From Streptomyces sp. DSM 15324 (GTDB taxonomy: Bacteria; Actinomycetota; Actinomycetes; Streptomycetales; Streptomycetaceae), in NCBI RefSeq assembly GCF_001514285.1, contig NZ_KQ949027.1, positions 1 to 64,000 on the forward strand: a stretch of DNA of 64,000 bases. Direction: 5' to 3'. Numbering within the stretch: the first letter of the stretch is position 1; each line of letters begins with the position of its first letter. The notes beneath the pieces were generated by a model that was given only the letters and a program-made list of their open reading frames with translations, made no database searches and had not been told where the DNA came from. Positions 1 through 9,808 of this stretch are shown here, in pieces. The position numbers and the translations under genes are program-made.

Positions 1-260
1 GACTTTCCTCCGGGCTTCCCTTCGGTCTTACGTTTCCGACTCTATCAGATCTTTTCTCGATCCGATTTCCTCGGCGCTTTCCAGGTTCCCGCTTTTGTTT
101 CGCGGTTTCCTTTCCGGCGGTTCCGACTTTATCAGAAGTTCCGGGCCGGTCTGACCGGCGCTGGTTTTCCGAATCATCGGGGGCTTCTGCGGAATCGATG
201 TTCCGAGCTGCCGATAGATTTTCCCTGCTGCCGACCGGATCTCATCCAGTTCCAGGCAAC
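1..260 (-). other. leader region of an rRNA operon (16S gene just outside window)
   Basis: Read on the minus strand, this AT-richer stretch resembles what I remember of the Streptomyces rrn leader before 16S rRNA, with GATCTGATAGAGTCGGAAAC and, nearest the window edge, CCGAAGGGAAGCCCGGAGGA. A 16-base motif (TCTGATA-A/G-AGTCGGAA) occurs twice, at 34-49 and 121-136. A hairpin GCCGG/CCGGC lies at 145-159. A short open frame at 28-285 has no protein-like features and is treated as RNA leader. The 16S gene itself is not in the window, so the assignment rests on leader similarity and the promoter at 267-295. Confidence 0.7.
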
Positions 261-266
261 TGTTCG

Positions 267-295
267 AATCTACCTCCCCGCGCACTCCGTGTCAA
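267..295 (-). promoter_or_regulatory. rrn promoter, vegetative sigma type
   Basis: On the minus strand a perfect -35 TTGACA (290-295) is followed after exactly 17 bases by TAGATT (267-272). This fits the principal sigma factor (HrdB) consensus and is placed to transcribe leftward into the rRNA leader. Start is expected near 258-261. Confidence 0.75.
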
Positions 296-349
296 CGGCT
301 TTTGCGGGAACGAGGAGGACAGTAGCAGTTCAGCGGGGCGGTTCGCACA

Positions 350-1357
350 TCAGGCGGCTGTCGGCACGGTCGCGCTGCGCTCGGCCGCCTCCACGTCGCC
401 CGTGCCACCGGCGCGTGCCGCCCTGCCGCCTAGGACGAAGACGTACGCGAGGAAGGCCAGCTCGGCGGCGATGCCGAGGGTGATGCGGGCCCAGGTGGGC
501 AGGTCCGAAGGGGTGACGAAGCCTTCGATGACGCCGGAGACGAAGAGGACCAGGGCGAGGCCGATCGCCATCGCGATCGCGGCCCTGCCCTCTTCGGCGA
601 GGGCCGTACGGCGGGAGCGCGGGCCGGGGTCGATGACCGTCCAGCCGAGGCGGAGTCCGGTGCCGGCGGCGACGAAGACCGCTGTCAGTTCGAGCAGGCC
701 GTGCGGGAGCACCAGGCCGAGGAACGTGTCGAGCCGGCCCGCCGAGAACATGAGGCCGGCGCCGATCCCCAGATTGAGCATGTTCTGGAAGAGGATCCAG
801 AGCACCGGAAGACCCAGGAAAACGCCCAGGACCAGGCACATCGCGGCGGCCTGGGCGTTGTTCGTCCAGACCTGGGCGGCGAACGAGGCGGCCGGGTGGC
901 TGGAGTAGTACGTCTCGTACCGGCCGCCGGGCCGGGTGAGCTCGCGCAGCTCGTCGGGGGCCGCTATGGAGGCCTGTACTTCCGGATGGGTGCCGATCCA
1001 CCAGCCCAGGAGGGCGGCGACGGCGGTGGAGAGGAGGGCGGTGGCGACCCACCAGTGGCGCGCGCGGTAGACGGCGGCGGGGAAGCCTTCGGTGAGGAAG
1101 CGGGTGACATCGCGCCAGGAGGCGCGGCGGGTTCCGACGACGGCGCTACGCGCGCGTGCGACGAGCTGGGTGAGCCTGCCGGTCAGCTGGGGGTCGGGGG
1201 CGGTCGACCGGATCAGGGAGAGGTGGGTGGCGGTGCGCTGGTAGAGGGTGACGAGTTCGTCCGTCTCGGCGCCGGTGAGGTGGCGGCGGCGCCGTAGGAG
1301 GGCGTCGAGGCGGTCCCATTCGGCCCGGTGGGCGGAGACGAAGACGTCGAGGTCCAT
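350..1357 (-). CDS. SpoIIM-like integral membrane protein (DUF95 family)
   Basis: A 335-residue membrane protein of the stage II sporulation protein M family. A polar helical N-terminus of about 100 residues is followed by about five membrane segments (roughly 102-125, 170-205, 212-242, 262-285, 290-317). The conserved HGLLEL motif of the family lies near residue 220 at the end of a membrane helix. It is divergent from an RDD protein; the same SpoIIM/RDD pairing occurs in mycobacteria, often beside MoxR/DUF58 genes. The biochemical role in actinobacteria is unknown, and despite the name it need not act in sporulation. The start is the first in-frame ATG after the 128-bp divergent intergenic region. 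Confidence 0.85.
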   Translation of the reverse strand: MDLDVFVSAHRAEWDRLDALLRRRRHLTGAETDELVTLYQRTATHLSLIRSTAPDPQLTGRLTQLVARARSAVVGTRRASWRDVTRFLTEGFPAAVYRARHWWVATALLSTAVAALLGWWIGTHPEVQASIAAPDELRELTRPGGRYETYYSSHPAASFAAQVWTNNAQAAAMCLVLGVFLGLPVLWILFQNMLNLGIGAGLMFSAGRLDTFLGLVLPHGLLELTAVFVAAGTGLRLGWTVIDPGPRSRRTALAEEGRAAIAMAIGLALVLFVSGVIEGFVTPSDLPTWARITLGIAAELAFLAYVFVLGGRAARAGGTGDVEAAERSATVPTAA

Positions 1358-1485
1358 CGGTGTGCCTGCTCCTCGGCTGTGCGTCGGCTGCCGGTGTGGG
1401 TGTCAGGTTGTCGTACTGCGTCGCGATGTGCGCTCAGCTTGGCAGACTGGCTGCTCCAGGGGCAGGTCGGGAAGGGGCGGCGGGC

Positions 1486-2442
1486 GTGAGTGAGCTGGTG
1501 ACGGGTGAGGCGGTGGCGTTGGAGCTGCAGCCCGCCAGGCTGCCCAGCAGGGCGCTGGCGCTCTTGCTGGACCTGGTCGTGGTGCTGGTCGTCTATGTGG
1601 TCGTGAGTGTCGTTCTGGTGCTGTCGACGGCCTCGTTGGACGACGCGGCGCGGACTGCGGTGTCGATCGCCACGTTCCTGCTGGTGCTGGTGGGTGGGCC
1701 GATCGCGGTGGAGACGCTCAGCCATGGGCGGTCGCTGGGGAAGTCGGCGTGCGGGTTGCGGGTGGTGCGGGACGACGGTGGGCCGATCCGGTTCCGGCAC
1801 GCGCTGGTGCGCGGTGCGCTCGGGCTGGTGGAGATCCTGCTGACGTTCGGGGTGGTGGCGTGTGTCGCGTCGCTGGTGTCGGCGCGGGGGCGGCGGCTCG
1901 GTGACGTGTTCGCCGGGACTCTGGTGGTGCGCGAGCGGGTGCCGGCGGCTCGGGGTGGTTTCGTGCCGCTGCCTCCGCCGTGGCTGGCCGGGCGGTTCCA
2001 GGAGCTTGATCTCTCGGCGGTGCCGGACGGGCTGTGGTTGGCGATCCGCCAGTACCTGGGGCGGATGGGCCAGCTGGATCCGCAGGTCGGCGGGGCGATG
2101 GCGGGGCGGCTGGCGGAGGAGCTGGCCGGGTGGACGGGGGTGCCGATGCCGCCGGGCGTGCCGCCGGCCGCGTATCTGGCGGCGGTGGTGCAGGAGCGGC
2201 AGGTAAGGGAGGCGCGGCGGATGTTCGGGGGCGGTCCGGCCGGTGGGGGTGCTGCTGGTGGGGGACCTGTCGTGGGCGGAGGCCTCGGTTCTGGGCCGCA
2301 GTCGGGGAGGCCAGGGTCCCGGTCGCCGTCGTACGGGCCTGCTGCGCCTGGAGGGGCCTCTTCTTCGGGTGATCCGGTCGTGGAGGGTGGGGACCGTGGT
2401 CGGGGTGAGGGGTCGGGGACCGGGTTCGTGCCGCCCGCGTAG
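1486..2442 (+). CDS. RDD family membrane protein
   Basis: A 318-residue protein with an RDD domain: the conserved Arg and Asp sit in LPSRALALLLDLVVV near the N-terminus, two more hydrophobic segments follow, and RGRRLGDVFAGTLVV closes the domain at about residue 150. After the domain comes an amphipathic segment of about 100 residues and a disordered Gly/Pro/Ser tail. I chose the GTG at 1486 because a purine-rich GGAAGGGG lies just upstream and the domain begins immediately; an upstream in-frame ATG at 1360 would add an unlikely Cys-rich extension. RDD proteins are of uncertain function; some are linked to ion or solute exchange. Divergent partner of the SpoIIM-like gene. Confidence 0.85.
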   Translation: MSELVTGEAVALELQPARLPSRALALLLDLVVVLVVYVVVSVVLVLSTASLDDAARTAVSIATFLLVLVGGPIAVETLSHGRSLGKSACGLRVVRDDGGPIRFRHALVRGALGLVEILLTFGVVACVASLVSARGRRLGDVFAGTLVVRERVPAARGGFVPLPPPWLAGRFQELDLSAVPDGLWLAIRQYLGRMGQLDPQVGGAMAGRLAEELAGWTGVPMPPGVPPAAYLAAVVQERQVREARRMFGGGPAGGGAAGGGPVVGGGLGSGPQSGRPGSRSPSYGPAAPGGASSSGDPVVEGGDRGRGEGSGTGFVPPA

Positions 2443-2459
2443 GGGGGCGGGCGTCGGGT

Positions 2460-3074
2460 TCAGGTGAACGTCGACGGGGGTGATTCGAGGTCTTCGAGTT
2501 CGATGCCGGGGGCTGCGAGGACGACGTCGCCGGCGAGGTGCACGGTGTGCTGTTCGCCGGTGTCCAGCGCTGTGACCTGGTATTCGTCCACGGTCAGGGG
2601 GGCGTTGTCAGTGGGGTGTGTTTCGCTGTTCACGAGAGCCCAGGACTGGTCGACGGTGCGGGGGGCGAGGACCGGGTCGGTGAAGGCGACGAGACGTACG
2701 CGGGTGGCCGCTGTGGAGGGGGTGAGGCGCAGGAGGCGGGTGGTGGCGACGAGGAACGCGGGTGAGGTGCCGGTGAAGGCGTGGGCGGGGGTGTTGCCTT
2801 CGGTGGCCTCGGTGCCGGTGGGGTCGGTGCGGACCCAGGTGACGCCGTCCAGGGCGGCGCCTCGGACCTGCCAGCTGCTGGCGTGGAGTTCCAGGCGGAG
2901 GGGGCGGCCGAGGTCGTCGAGGGTGAGGTCGACGGAGCCGGTGTGTGCGCCGGTGGGGGTGGTCAGCTGGGAGACGTAGCGCCAGCCGGAGGGGCCGGGG
3001 GCGCACTGGAAGTGTTCGTGTGCGAGGAGGGTGTGATCGTGGGGATCGTGGAGTGCATAGCGGCCGCGGGGCAT
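2460..3074 (-). CDS. conserved hypothetical protein
   Basis: A 204-residue soluble protein, predicted mostly beta-strand, with no signal peptide, membrane segment or catalytic motif I recognise. It opens with MPRGRYALHD and alternates short hydrophobic strands with polar loops, somewhat like proteins holding a single beta-barrel or lipocalin-type fold, but I cannot assign a family. It lies downstream of ahcY in the same orientation (152-bp gap) and ends 17 bp from the convergent RDD gene. The start at 3074 is the only ATG that keeps typical amino-acid composition; the open frame extends upstream only as antisense of ahcY. Confidence 0.75.
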   Translation of the reverse strand: MPRGRYALHDPHDHTLLAHEHFQCAPGPSGWRYVSQLTTPTGAHTGSVDLTLDDLGRPLRLELHASSWQVRGAALDGVTWVRTDPTGTEATEGNTPAHAFTGTSPAFLVATTRLLRLTPSTAATRVRLVAFTDPVLAPRTVDQSWALVNSETHPTDNAPLTVDEYQVTALDTGEQHTVHLAGDVVLAAPGIELEDLESPPSTFT

Positions 3075-3226
3075 GGGGGTCCTGGGGTGTGACGGGTTGG
3101 TCGGGGCGCCGCGGCGGTCCGGCCGAGGGGCCGAAGGGGCAGGCCCCCGGCACGGGGGTGCGGGGGCCTGTCTCTGAGGTGCTGCTGCTCGCTGGTGCGG
3201 CCGCGGGCCGGGGGCCCGCTGCCGGA

Positions 3227-4684
<1,458 letters not shown>

Positions 4685-4960
4685 GGTGAGCTGCTCCTCG
4701 GTGGTTGGTTCGAGGTGTGGGTAGGGCTGGTCTGCGCGGCGGCGGACACAGGGGTGCCCTCGGGGGGACACAGGCATGCCCGCGTGCGCGCAGCGCAGTC
4801 CGTCGGAGGCCCTCTCTCCCTCGGTCGGTCCGCTTCGGGACCGCCCGACCGCCATCAGCAGCGACGTCTGGCTCCCGTCCAAGCTACACCGGAGGTGGCG
4901 GGCGGCCCCAGTCCGTCTGCGATCGGATCGCGCCGTTCGGGGTGGGCGGGCGGGGAAGGC
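4685..4960 (-). other. ahcY 5-prime leader and promoter region
   Basis: About 275 bases without a gene upstream of ahcY. A possible -10 TAGCTT lies at about 4881-4886 on the minus strand without a convincing -35. If used, it gives a leader of roughly 190 nt containing GC-rich inverted repeats. I looked for the S-adenosylhomocysteine riboswitch core (GAGGAGCGCUGC and its partner) and for SAM riboswitch motifs and did not find them. The repeated GGACACAGG on the plus strand (about 4743-4773) is the only repeat seen. Confidence 0.4.
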
Positions 4961-4993
4961 GGCAGGGCCCGCCGGGGTGCGGCGGGCCCTGCC
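4961..4993 (-). terminator. strong hairpin terminator after the CDF transporter gene
   Basis: Perfect 13-bp stem GGCAGGGCCCGCC / GGCGGGCCCTGCC with a 7-base loop, placed 20 bp after the transporter stop. No U-run follows, which is usual for Streptomyces terminators. Confidence 0.75.
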
Positions 4994-5012
4994 GGGGAGG
5001 TGTCGGGGGTGG

Positions 5013-5993
5013 TCAGTGGTCGGCGGGGTGCCGGTCGGGGCCGCCGGGGGTGGCTTCGGGGTCGGGGCCCTTGGCGGCTTCCCTCTCGCTGTAGATGTCG
5101 GGTTCGAGGTAGATGACGCGGGCGATGGGGACGGCTGCGCGGATGCGGGCCTCGGCGGCGTCGATGGCGGTGGCGACCTCGGCGGCGGTGTCGTCGTGCC
5201 GTACGGCGATCTTGGCGGCGACGAGGAGTTCCTCGGGGCCGAGGTGGAGGGTGCGCATGTGGATGATGCCGGTGACGGTGCGGCCGTCGACGATGGCGGT
5301 TTCGATCTTCTGTACGTCTTCGAGGCCGGCGGCCTCGCCGAGGAGGAGCGACTTGGTCTCGGCGGCGAGGACGAGGGCGATCAGGACGAGGAGGACGCCG
5401 ATGCAGACGGTGCCGATGCCGTCCCAGATGCCGTCGCCGGTGAGGAGGGCGAGGCCGACGCCGCCGAGGGCGAGGACGAGGCCGATGAGGGCGCCGAAGT
5501 CCTCGAGGAGGACGACGGGGAGTTCGGGGGCCTTGGCGCGGCGGATGAACTGGGACCAGGAGAGGGAGCCGCGGAGTTCGTTGGACTCCTTGATGGCGGT
5601 GCGGAAGGAGAAGCCCTCGGCGATGATCGCGAAGACGAGGACGCCGACCGGCCAGTACCAGTGCTCGATCTCGTGGGGGTGCTTGATCTTCTCGTAGCCC
5701 TCGTAGATGGCGAACATGCCGCCGACGGAGAAGAGGACGATGGAGACGAGGAAGGCGTAGATGTAGCGCTCGCGGCCGTAGCCGAAGGGGTGTTGGGGGG
5801 TTGCTTCGCGCTGGGCCTTCTTGCCGCCGACGAGGAGGAGGGCCTGGTTGCCGGAGTCGGCGAGTGAGTGGACGCCTTCGGCGAGCATCGAGGAGGAGCC
5901 GCTGAAGGCGAACGCCACGAATTTGGATGCCGCGATGGCGAGGTTGGCGCCGAGTGCCGCCACGATCGCCCTGGTGCCGCCTGACGCGCTCAT
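5013..5993 (-). CDS. cation diffusion facilitator family transporter
   Basis: A 326-residue inner-membrane protein of the CDF family, which exports divalent metals in exchange for protons. It has about six membrane helices followed by a cytosolic C-terminal domain (VVDGRTVTGIIHMRTLHLGPEELLV type). The metal-site motif in the second helix is HSLAD (HxxxD); the equivalent site in the fifth helix reads EDFGA, as in the subgroup related to SLC30A9, so the usual second HxxxD is changed. Substrate cannot be told from sequence. It lies between manA and ahcY, with its own terminator. Confidence 0.88.
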   Translation of the reverse strand: MSASGGTRAIVAALGANLAIAASKFVAFAFSGSSSMLAEGVHSLADSGNQALLLVGGKKAQREATPQHPFGYGRERYIYAFLVSIVLFSVGGMFAIYEGYEKIKHPHEIEHWYWPVGVLVFAIIAEGFSFRTAIKESNELRGSLSWSQFIRRAKAPELPVVLLEDFGALIGLVLALGGVGLALLTGDGIWDGIGTVCIGVLLVLIALVLAAETKSLLLGEAAGLEDVQKIETAIVDGRTVTGIIHMRTLHLGPEELLVAAKIAVRHDDTAAEVATAIDAAEARIRAAVPIARVIYLEPDIYSEREAAKGPDPEATPGGPDRHPADH

Positions 5994-6133
5994 GTGTTCG
6001 CGTTGTCCCTTCGCCTCGCGTACGTGGGTCGTACGTCCTGTTCGCCGTCCAAGGCCTCTTTGCCCGGCCTTTGCCGGTGGGTCATTGTTGCAGCCCGGTC
6101 CGGCGGCGGTTCGTCAGGTATCCACACCTGCGG

Positions 6134-7285
6134 TCAGACAATCACCGTGGCGCGGAAGAGGGTTCCGGTGCCGGACACCTCGGTCTTCTCGCCGGCGGGG
6201 ACGAAGACCGACTGGCCGGGGGCGAGTGGGTGTTCTCCGGCGCGTACCGTGCCGGCGGTGCAGAGGAGGATCTGCGGGGTGTCGCGGGTGAGGTCGTGGG
6301 TGTCGGAGCCCTCGGGGAGGACGTACCGGGAGAGGCGGAACTCGTCGATGGGGGTCTCGTAGACCTCTTCGCCGTCGGGGGAGGCCTCGGGGCGCAGGAC
6401 GGCGGGGTCGCCGGGCTCGAAGCGGACGATGCGCAGGAGTTCGGGGACGTCGACGTGCTTGGGGGTGAGGCCGCAGCGCAGGACGTTGTCGGAGTTGGCC
6501 ATGATCTCGACGCCGAGGCCGCTGAGGTAGGCGTGCGGGATGCCGGCGCCGAGGTAGAGGGCCTCGCCGGGCTGGAGCCGGACGTGGTTGAGGAGCATGG
6601 CGGCGATGACTCCGGGGTCGCCGGGGTAGTGGTGGGCGATGCCGGCGTAGGGGGCGTAGTCGCCGCCGAGGCGGTCGCAGGCGGCCGCGGCGGCGGTGAC
6701 CGTGCGGGCCATGTCGTCGGGGTCGGCGGTGAGGACGGCGGTGAGGACCTCGCGCAGGGCGGCCTCTTCGGGGTGGGCGTGCAGGAGGTCGACGTACGGC
6801 TTGAGGGAGTCGACGTCGAGGCCGTCGAGGAGGGCGGCGGCCCTCAAAGGGTGCCGGAAGCCGCACAGGCCCTCGAACTCGGTGAGGGCGCAGATGAGTT
6901 CGGGCTTGTGGTTGGCGTCCTTGTAGGTGCGGTGGGGGGCGTCGACGGGGATGCCGCGGCGTTCCTCGTCCTGGTAGCCCTCCTTGGCCTGGGTGAGGTC
7001 GGGGTGGACCTGGAGGGAGAGGGGGGCGCCGGCGGCGAGGAGCTTGAGGAGGAAGGGCAGGCGGGGGCCGAACCGGGCTACCGCGCGGTCGCCGAGTTCG
7101 CGCTGCGGGTCGGTGTCGATCACCTCGACGAGGGTGCCGCGTTCGGTGCGGGAGGGGGCGCCGGGGTGGGCGCCCATCCACATCTCCGCCTGGGGTTCGC
7201 CGGTCGGTTCGGTGCCGAGGAGGTGCGGGATGGCGGTGGGGGAACCCCAGGCGTAAGGGCGGATGGTGTTGTCGAGGCGGTCCAT
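6134..7285 (-). CDS. manA: mannose-6-phosphate isomerase, class I
   Basis: A 383-residue type I phosphomannose isomerase interconverting fructose-6-phosphate and mannose-6-phosphate, the entry to GDP-mannose. Zinc-site segments are present: SLQVHPD near residue 95 (Gln and His), NHKPELICAL near 130 (Glu), and GAGIPHAYL near 250 (His). The cupin C-terminal half ends in RATVIV. The start is MDRLDNTIRPYAWGS at 7285, the family's usual opening. It lies 44 bp downstream of the SIS isomerase gene and probably shares its transcript. The next enzyme of the pathway, manB, is missing from its usual place two genes upstream. Confidence 0.95.
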   Translation of the reverse strand: MDRLDNTIRPYAWGSPTAIPHLLGTEPTGEPQAEMWMGAHPGAPSRTERGTLVEVIDTDPQRELGDRAVARFGPRLPFLLKLLAAGAPLSLQVHPDLTQAKEGYQDEERRGIPVDAPHRTYKDANHKPELICALTEFEGLCGFRHPLRAAALLDGLDVDSLKPYVDLLHAHPEEAALREVLTAVLTADPDDMARTVTAAAAACDRLGGDYAPYAGIAHHYPGDPGVIAAMLLNHVRLQPGEALYLGAGIPHAYLSGLGVEIMANSDNVLRCGLTPKHVDVPELLRIVRFEPGDPAVLRPEASPDGEEVYETPIDEFRLSRYVLPEGSDTHDLTRDTPQILLCTAGTVRAGEHPLAPGQSVFVPAGEKTEVSGTGTLFRATVIV

Positions 7286-7329
7286 CGGGTTCTCTGCCTG
7301 TCTTGTCGTCTGTCGTGTCTGTGCGGCGG

Positions 7330-8463
7330 TCAGGCCTGGGTGGCGAGCGCCAGGTAGACGGCGGCGAAATCCGTGGTGGCGATCAGTTCGGCGAGGGTGA
7401 CCAGTTCGTCGCCGTCGTCGGGTTCGAGTTCGCTGATCGGGGTGTCGTGGCTGAGGGCCAGGTCGCGGGCGGAGGGGGCGGCGGTGAGACCGCCGAGGGG
7501 GCGGTCGCGCAGGAGCACCACGCGCGCGTGCAGGGCGGGGGCTTCCTCGACGCGGTCGCGGAAGAAGTCGTCGGGGTCGGCGCTGGCGGCGAGGGGGCCG
7601 GCGAGGAGGGCGCTGTGTTCGGCGAGCGCCTCGGGGAGTTCGGCGACGAGGGCGGGGCGGCCGGCGAGTTCGGCGAGGGCGGAGGCGAAGCGGCGGCCGG
7701 CGGGGCCGGCGGAGACGCCTTCGGTCCAGATCACCGGGAGGGCGTCGGCGAGTTCGGCGGCCAGGGTCTTCGCCGGGTTGCTGTAGGTGGCGATGGCGGG
7801 GCCGCAGCGTTCGGCGACCTGGTCGAGGCGGTCGGCGACCTTTTCGAGGGCGTCGGCGGGGGCGGAGAGCAGGGCGATGCGGTCGAGGAGCGCGAGGAGG
7901 GGGGTGAGCAGGGCCCACAGGACGCCGGGGGCGGAGGCGGCGACGGGGGGCTGTTCGTCGTGTTCGTACGGGGCGGTCGCCATCGGTACGAAGAGGCCGT
8001 GCGCGGCGTCGGCGGCGTCGGTGAGGGGGGTGCGGGCGGGGGCCACGGCGACGACGGTGCAGCCGCGGCGGTAGGCCTGCTCGGCGAGGAGGGCGAGGCC
8101 GGGTTCGGTGCCGTCGGGGGTGGCGATGAGGAGGAGGTCGACGGAGCCGGCCCAGCCGGGGAGTTCCCAGCGCAGGGCGCCCGCGGCGGGGGCGACGCCG
8201 CTGGGGGCGAGCCGGATGACGGGGCAGGCGGCGCCGGCGAGGGTGCCGAGGAAGTCGGCGACGGAGGTGGCGGCGGCGCCGGGGCCCGCGATGAGGATGG
8301 CTCGGGGGCGGCCGTCGGGCTTGAGGTTGTTCACTCCGGCTTCGGCGGCGTGGCGGGCGGCGGTGCGGACGCGGGCGCCGGCTTCGGCTGCGCCGCGCAG
8401 GAGGGCTCGGCGGTCGGCCTCGGCGAGGGCCTCCGGCGTGTCGAGCAGTGAGTCGTCGAGCAT
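7330..8463 (-). CDS. SIS domain sugar isomerase-like protein
   Basis: A 377-residue protein of the actinobacterial group related to bifunctional phosphoglucose/phosphomannose isomerases. The SIS fold is suggested by RAILIAGPGAAATSVADFL (about 53-71) and the second Rossmann-like half (DLLLIATPDGTEPGLALLAEQAYRRG). A C-terminal isomerase-type segment ends in LALATQA. The partner position between manA and Trm112/manB is conserved in Streptomyces, and in M. tuberculosis the homologue sits between manA and manB. Activity is not proven for this group; it probably acts on sugar phosphates in mannose metabolism. Confidence 0.8.
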   Translation of the reverse strand: MLDDSLLDTPEALAEADRRALLRGAAEAGARVRTAARHAAEAGVNNLKPDGRPRAILIAGPGAAATSVADFLGTLAGAACPVIRLAPSGVAPAAGALRWELPGWAGSVDLLLIATPDGTEPGLALLAEQAYRRGCTVVAVAPARTPLTDAADAAHGLFVPMATAPYEHDEQPPVAASAPGVLWALLTPLLALLDRIALLSAPADALEKVADRLDQVAERCGPAIATYSNPAKTLAAELADALPVIWTEGVSAGPAGRRFASALAELAGRPALVAELPEALAEHSALLAGPLAASADPDDFFRDRVEEAPALHARVVLLRDRPLGGLTAAPSARDLALSHDTPISELEPDDGDELVTLAELIATTDFAAVYLALATQA

Positions 8464-8518
8464 GGCGGGGGTCTCCGATCGCCGGGGGGTCGTCGGGGTG
8501 CCGGGGTGGATGCGCGGT

Positions 8519-8703
8519 GGTGCCGGTTCGGGTGGTGGTGCCGCGGTTGCGGAGCCGGTCCCGGTCGTGTCGTCGTGCCGCGGTCGCGGACCGGGGTGCC
8601 GGTTCGTGTCGTCGTACTGCGGTCGCGGACCGGGGTGCCGGTTGGTGTCGTCGTGCCGCGGTTGGGGACCGGGGTGCCGGTCGTGGTGGTACGGCGGTGC
8701 CGG
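8519..8703. repeat. tandem repeat, about 39-bp unit, four copies plus a partial
   Basis: Units begin at 8519, 8557, 8595, 8634 and 8673 (38, 38, 39, 39 bp and a degenerate fifth). The core reads GGTGCCGGTTCGTGTCGTCG followed by a CGGTCGCGGACCGG-type end. It fills most of the 312-bp gap between the SIS gene and the Trm112-like gene. Unit lengths of both 38 and 39 argue against coding. Nothing else is seen in this gap. Confidence 0.85.
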
Positions 8704-8775
8704 CGGCCCGGGCCGGGCGGCGCGGGTGGGCCGGCGTCGCGGGGCGTGGTCGCGCGGGGTGGCGCGGCCTCGTCG

Positions 8776-8949
8776 TTACGCGGGGCGGCGGGCCTCGTCG
8801 ACGAGGAGGACGGGGATGCCGTCGCGGACGGGGTACGCCAGACCGCAGTCCTGGCCGGTGCAGATCAGCTCCGCGTCATGCTCCTTGAGGGGGGCGTGGC
8901 AGGCGGGGCAGGCGAGGATGTCAAGCAGGCTGGCTTCCACAAGCGGCAT
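8776..8949 (-). CDS. Trm112 family small zinc protein
   Basis: A 57-residue protein with the Trm112 zinc-ribbon pattern: CPACHAPL near residue 14 and CTGQDC near residue 31, followed by AYPVRDGIPVLLVDEARR. Trm112 proteins are zinc-binding activators of methyltransferases in eukaryotes; bacterial versions are of unclear role. The chosen start MPLVEASLLDILACP at 8949 is typical of the family. Normally in Streptomyces the next gene upstream is manB; here 140 bp of non-coding DNA separate it from DUF3499. Confidence 0.85.
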   Translation of the reverse strand: MPLVEASLLDILACPACHAPLKEHDAELICTGQDCGLAYPVRDGIPVLLVDEARRPA

Positions 8950-9089
8950 CGCGGTGTGTCCTTCGCGGGTCAAACGCAGATTGGCGGTTTCTGTCAGCCT
9001 ATAGCTGGAGAAAGCAAAGGCTTGCGTGGGCGCCCGGATCGACGGCGGTGTCTGCACACGAGTCGGCCGGCGACCTGCCGTTGAAGGGT

Positions 9090-9464
9090 TCAGGGCTCGG
9101 GGGAACGCAAGACGCGCAGGTGGCCGCGGCGGGCGACCTCCATCGGGTCCGCGCCGCGTCCGCCGCCGCCGGCCTGTGCCGCGCGTTCCTGCGGGCGGGC
9201 CGCCTCACGGACGGCGTTGGCAAGCGCTTCCAGATCGTCACCACTGGGCCGTGCGGGAGCTGAGCCGTCCAGGAGGCGTACGACCTCCCAGCCGCGCGGG
9301 GCGGTGAGGCGCTCGGAGTGTTCGGCGCACAGGTCGTAGCAGTGGGGTTCGGCGTACGTGGCGAGCGGGCCGAGGACCGCGGTCGAGTCGGCGTAGACGT
9401 ACGTCAGCGTCGCGACGGCGGGTCGGCCGCAGGCGGTGCGCGAACAGCGACGTACAGGGCTCAC
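9090..9464 (-). CDS. DUF3499 family protein
   Basis: A 124-residue actinobacterial protein of unknown function. The conserved N-terminal half has a possible zinc site: RRCSRTACGRPAVATLTY and, about 25 residues on, EPHCYDLCAEHSERLT (four Cys and a His). The C-terminal half is low-complexity. The start is placed at the GTG at 9464 (VSPVRRCSR), the usual start of the family. No Shine-Dalgarno is visible, so the message may be leaderless or the start a little upstream. Divergent from the metallopeptidase gene, as in other actinomycetes. Confidence 0.85.
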   Translation of the reverse strand: MSPVRRCSRTACGRPAVATLTYVYADSTAVLGPLATYAEPHCYDLCAEHSERLTAPRGWEVVRLLDGSAPARPSGDDLEALANAVREAARPQERAAQAGGGGRGADPMEVARRGHLRVLRSPEP

Positions 9465-9808
9465 GACGTTGGACGGTACCGCACTCTTGAGCGGGCCGCG
9501 ACGACTCTCCACCAGGTCACTCCACCGTGTCGTGTTGTGAAACGCCCCACGGGCCTCTCCAGTCATACCCCGCTGACCTGGGCGAACACCAGTCATTGGC
9601 AAGAAGAAGCCGAAGCCTCACGGTCACCAGGCGGTACAAACAGGATCAATTGTCATGACTTCACCGGTCTCGGAGAGATACAGAATCGAGCCCAACCTTT
9701 GGCTGGATTGGTCATCCTGCGCCCTGGGGCGCGGGCCGGTCGGGAGCCGTCCGGTATACGGCGCGGGGCCGGGCGGCCGGTCGCGCCGGGGTCTACCCTT
9801 CAGTAGTT
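9465..9808. other. divergent intergenic region (DUF3499 / metallopeptidase)
   Basis: 344 bases without a gene. The part around 9590-9715 is visibly richer in A/T than its surroundings. A possible -10 TACCCT at 9795-9800 would start transcription within a few bases of the metallopeptidase ATG at 9809, suggesting a leaderless or near-leaderless message. I see no clear promoter for DUF3499 and no repeat or RNA gene. Confidence 0.4.

Noticed and set aside
28..285. 85-residue leftward ORF at the window start
   Set aside because: It coincides with the rRNA leader repeats and the promoter, and its composition follows those repeats.
4685..4960. SAH or SAM riboswitch upstream of ahcY
   Set aside because: The conserved core sequences of these riboswitches are not present; only generic GC-rich hairpins are seen.
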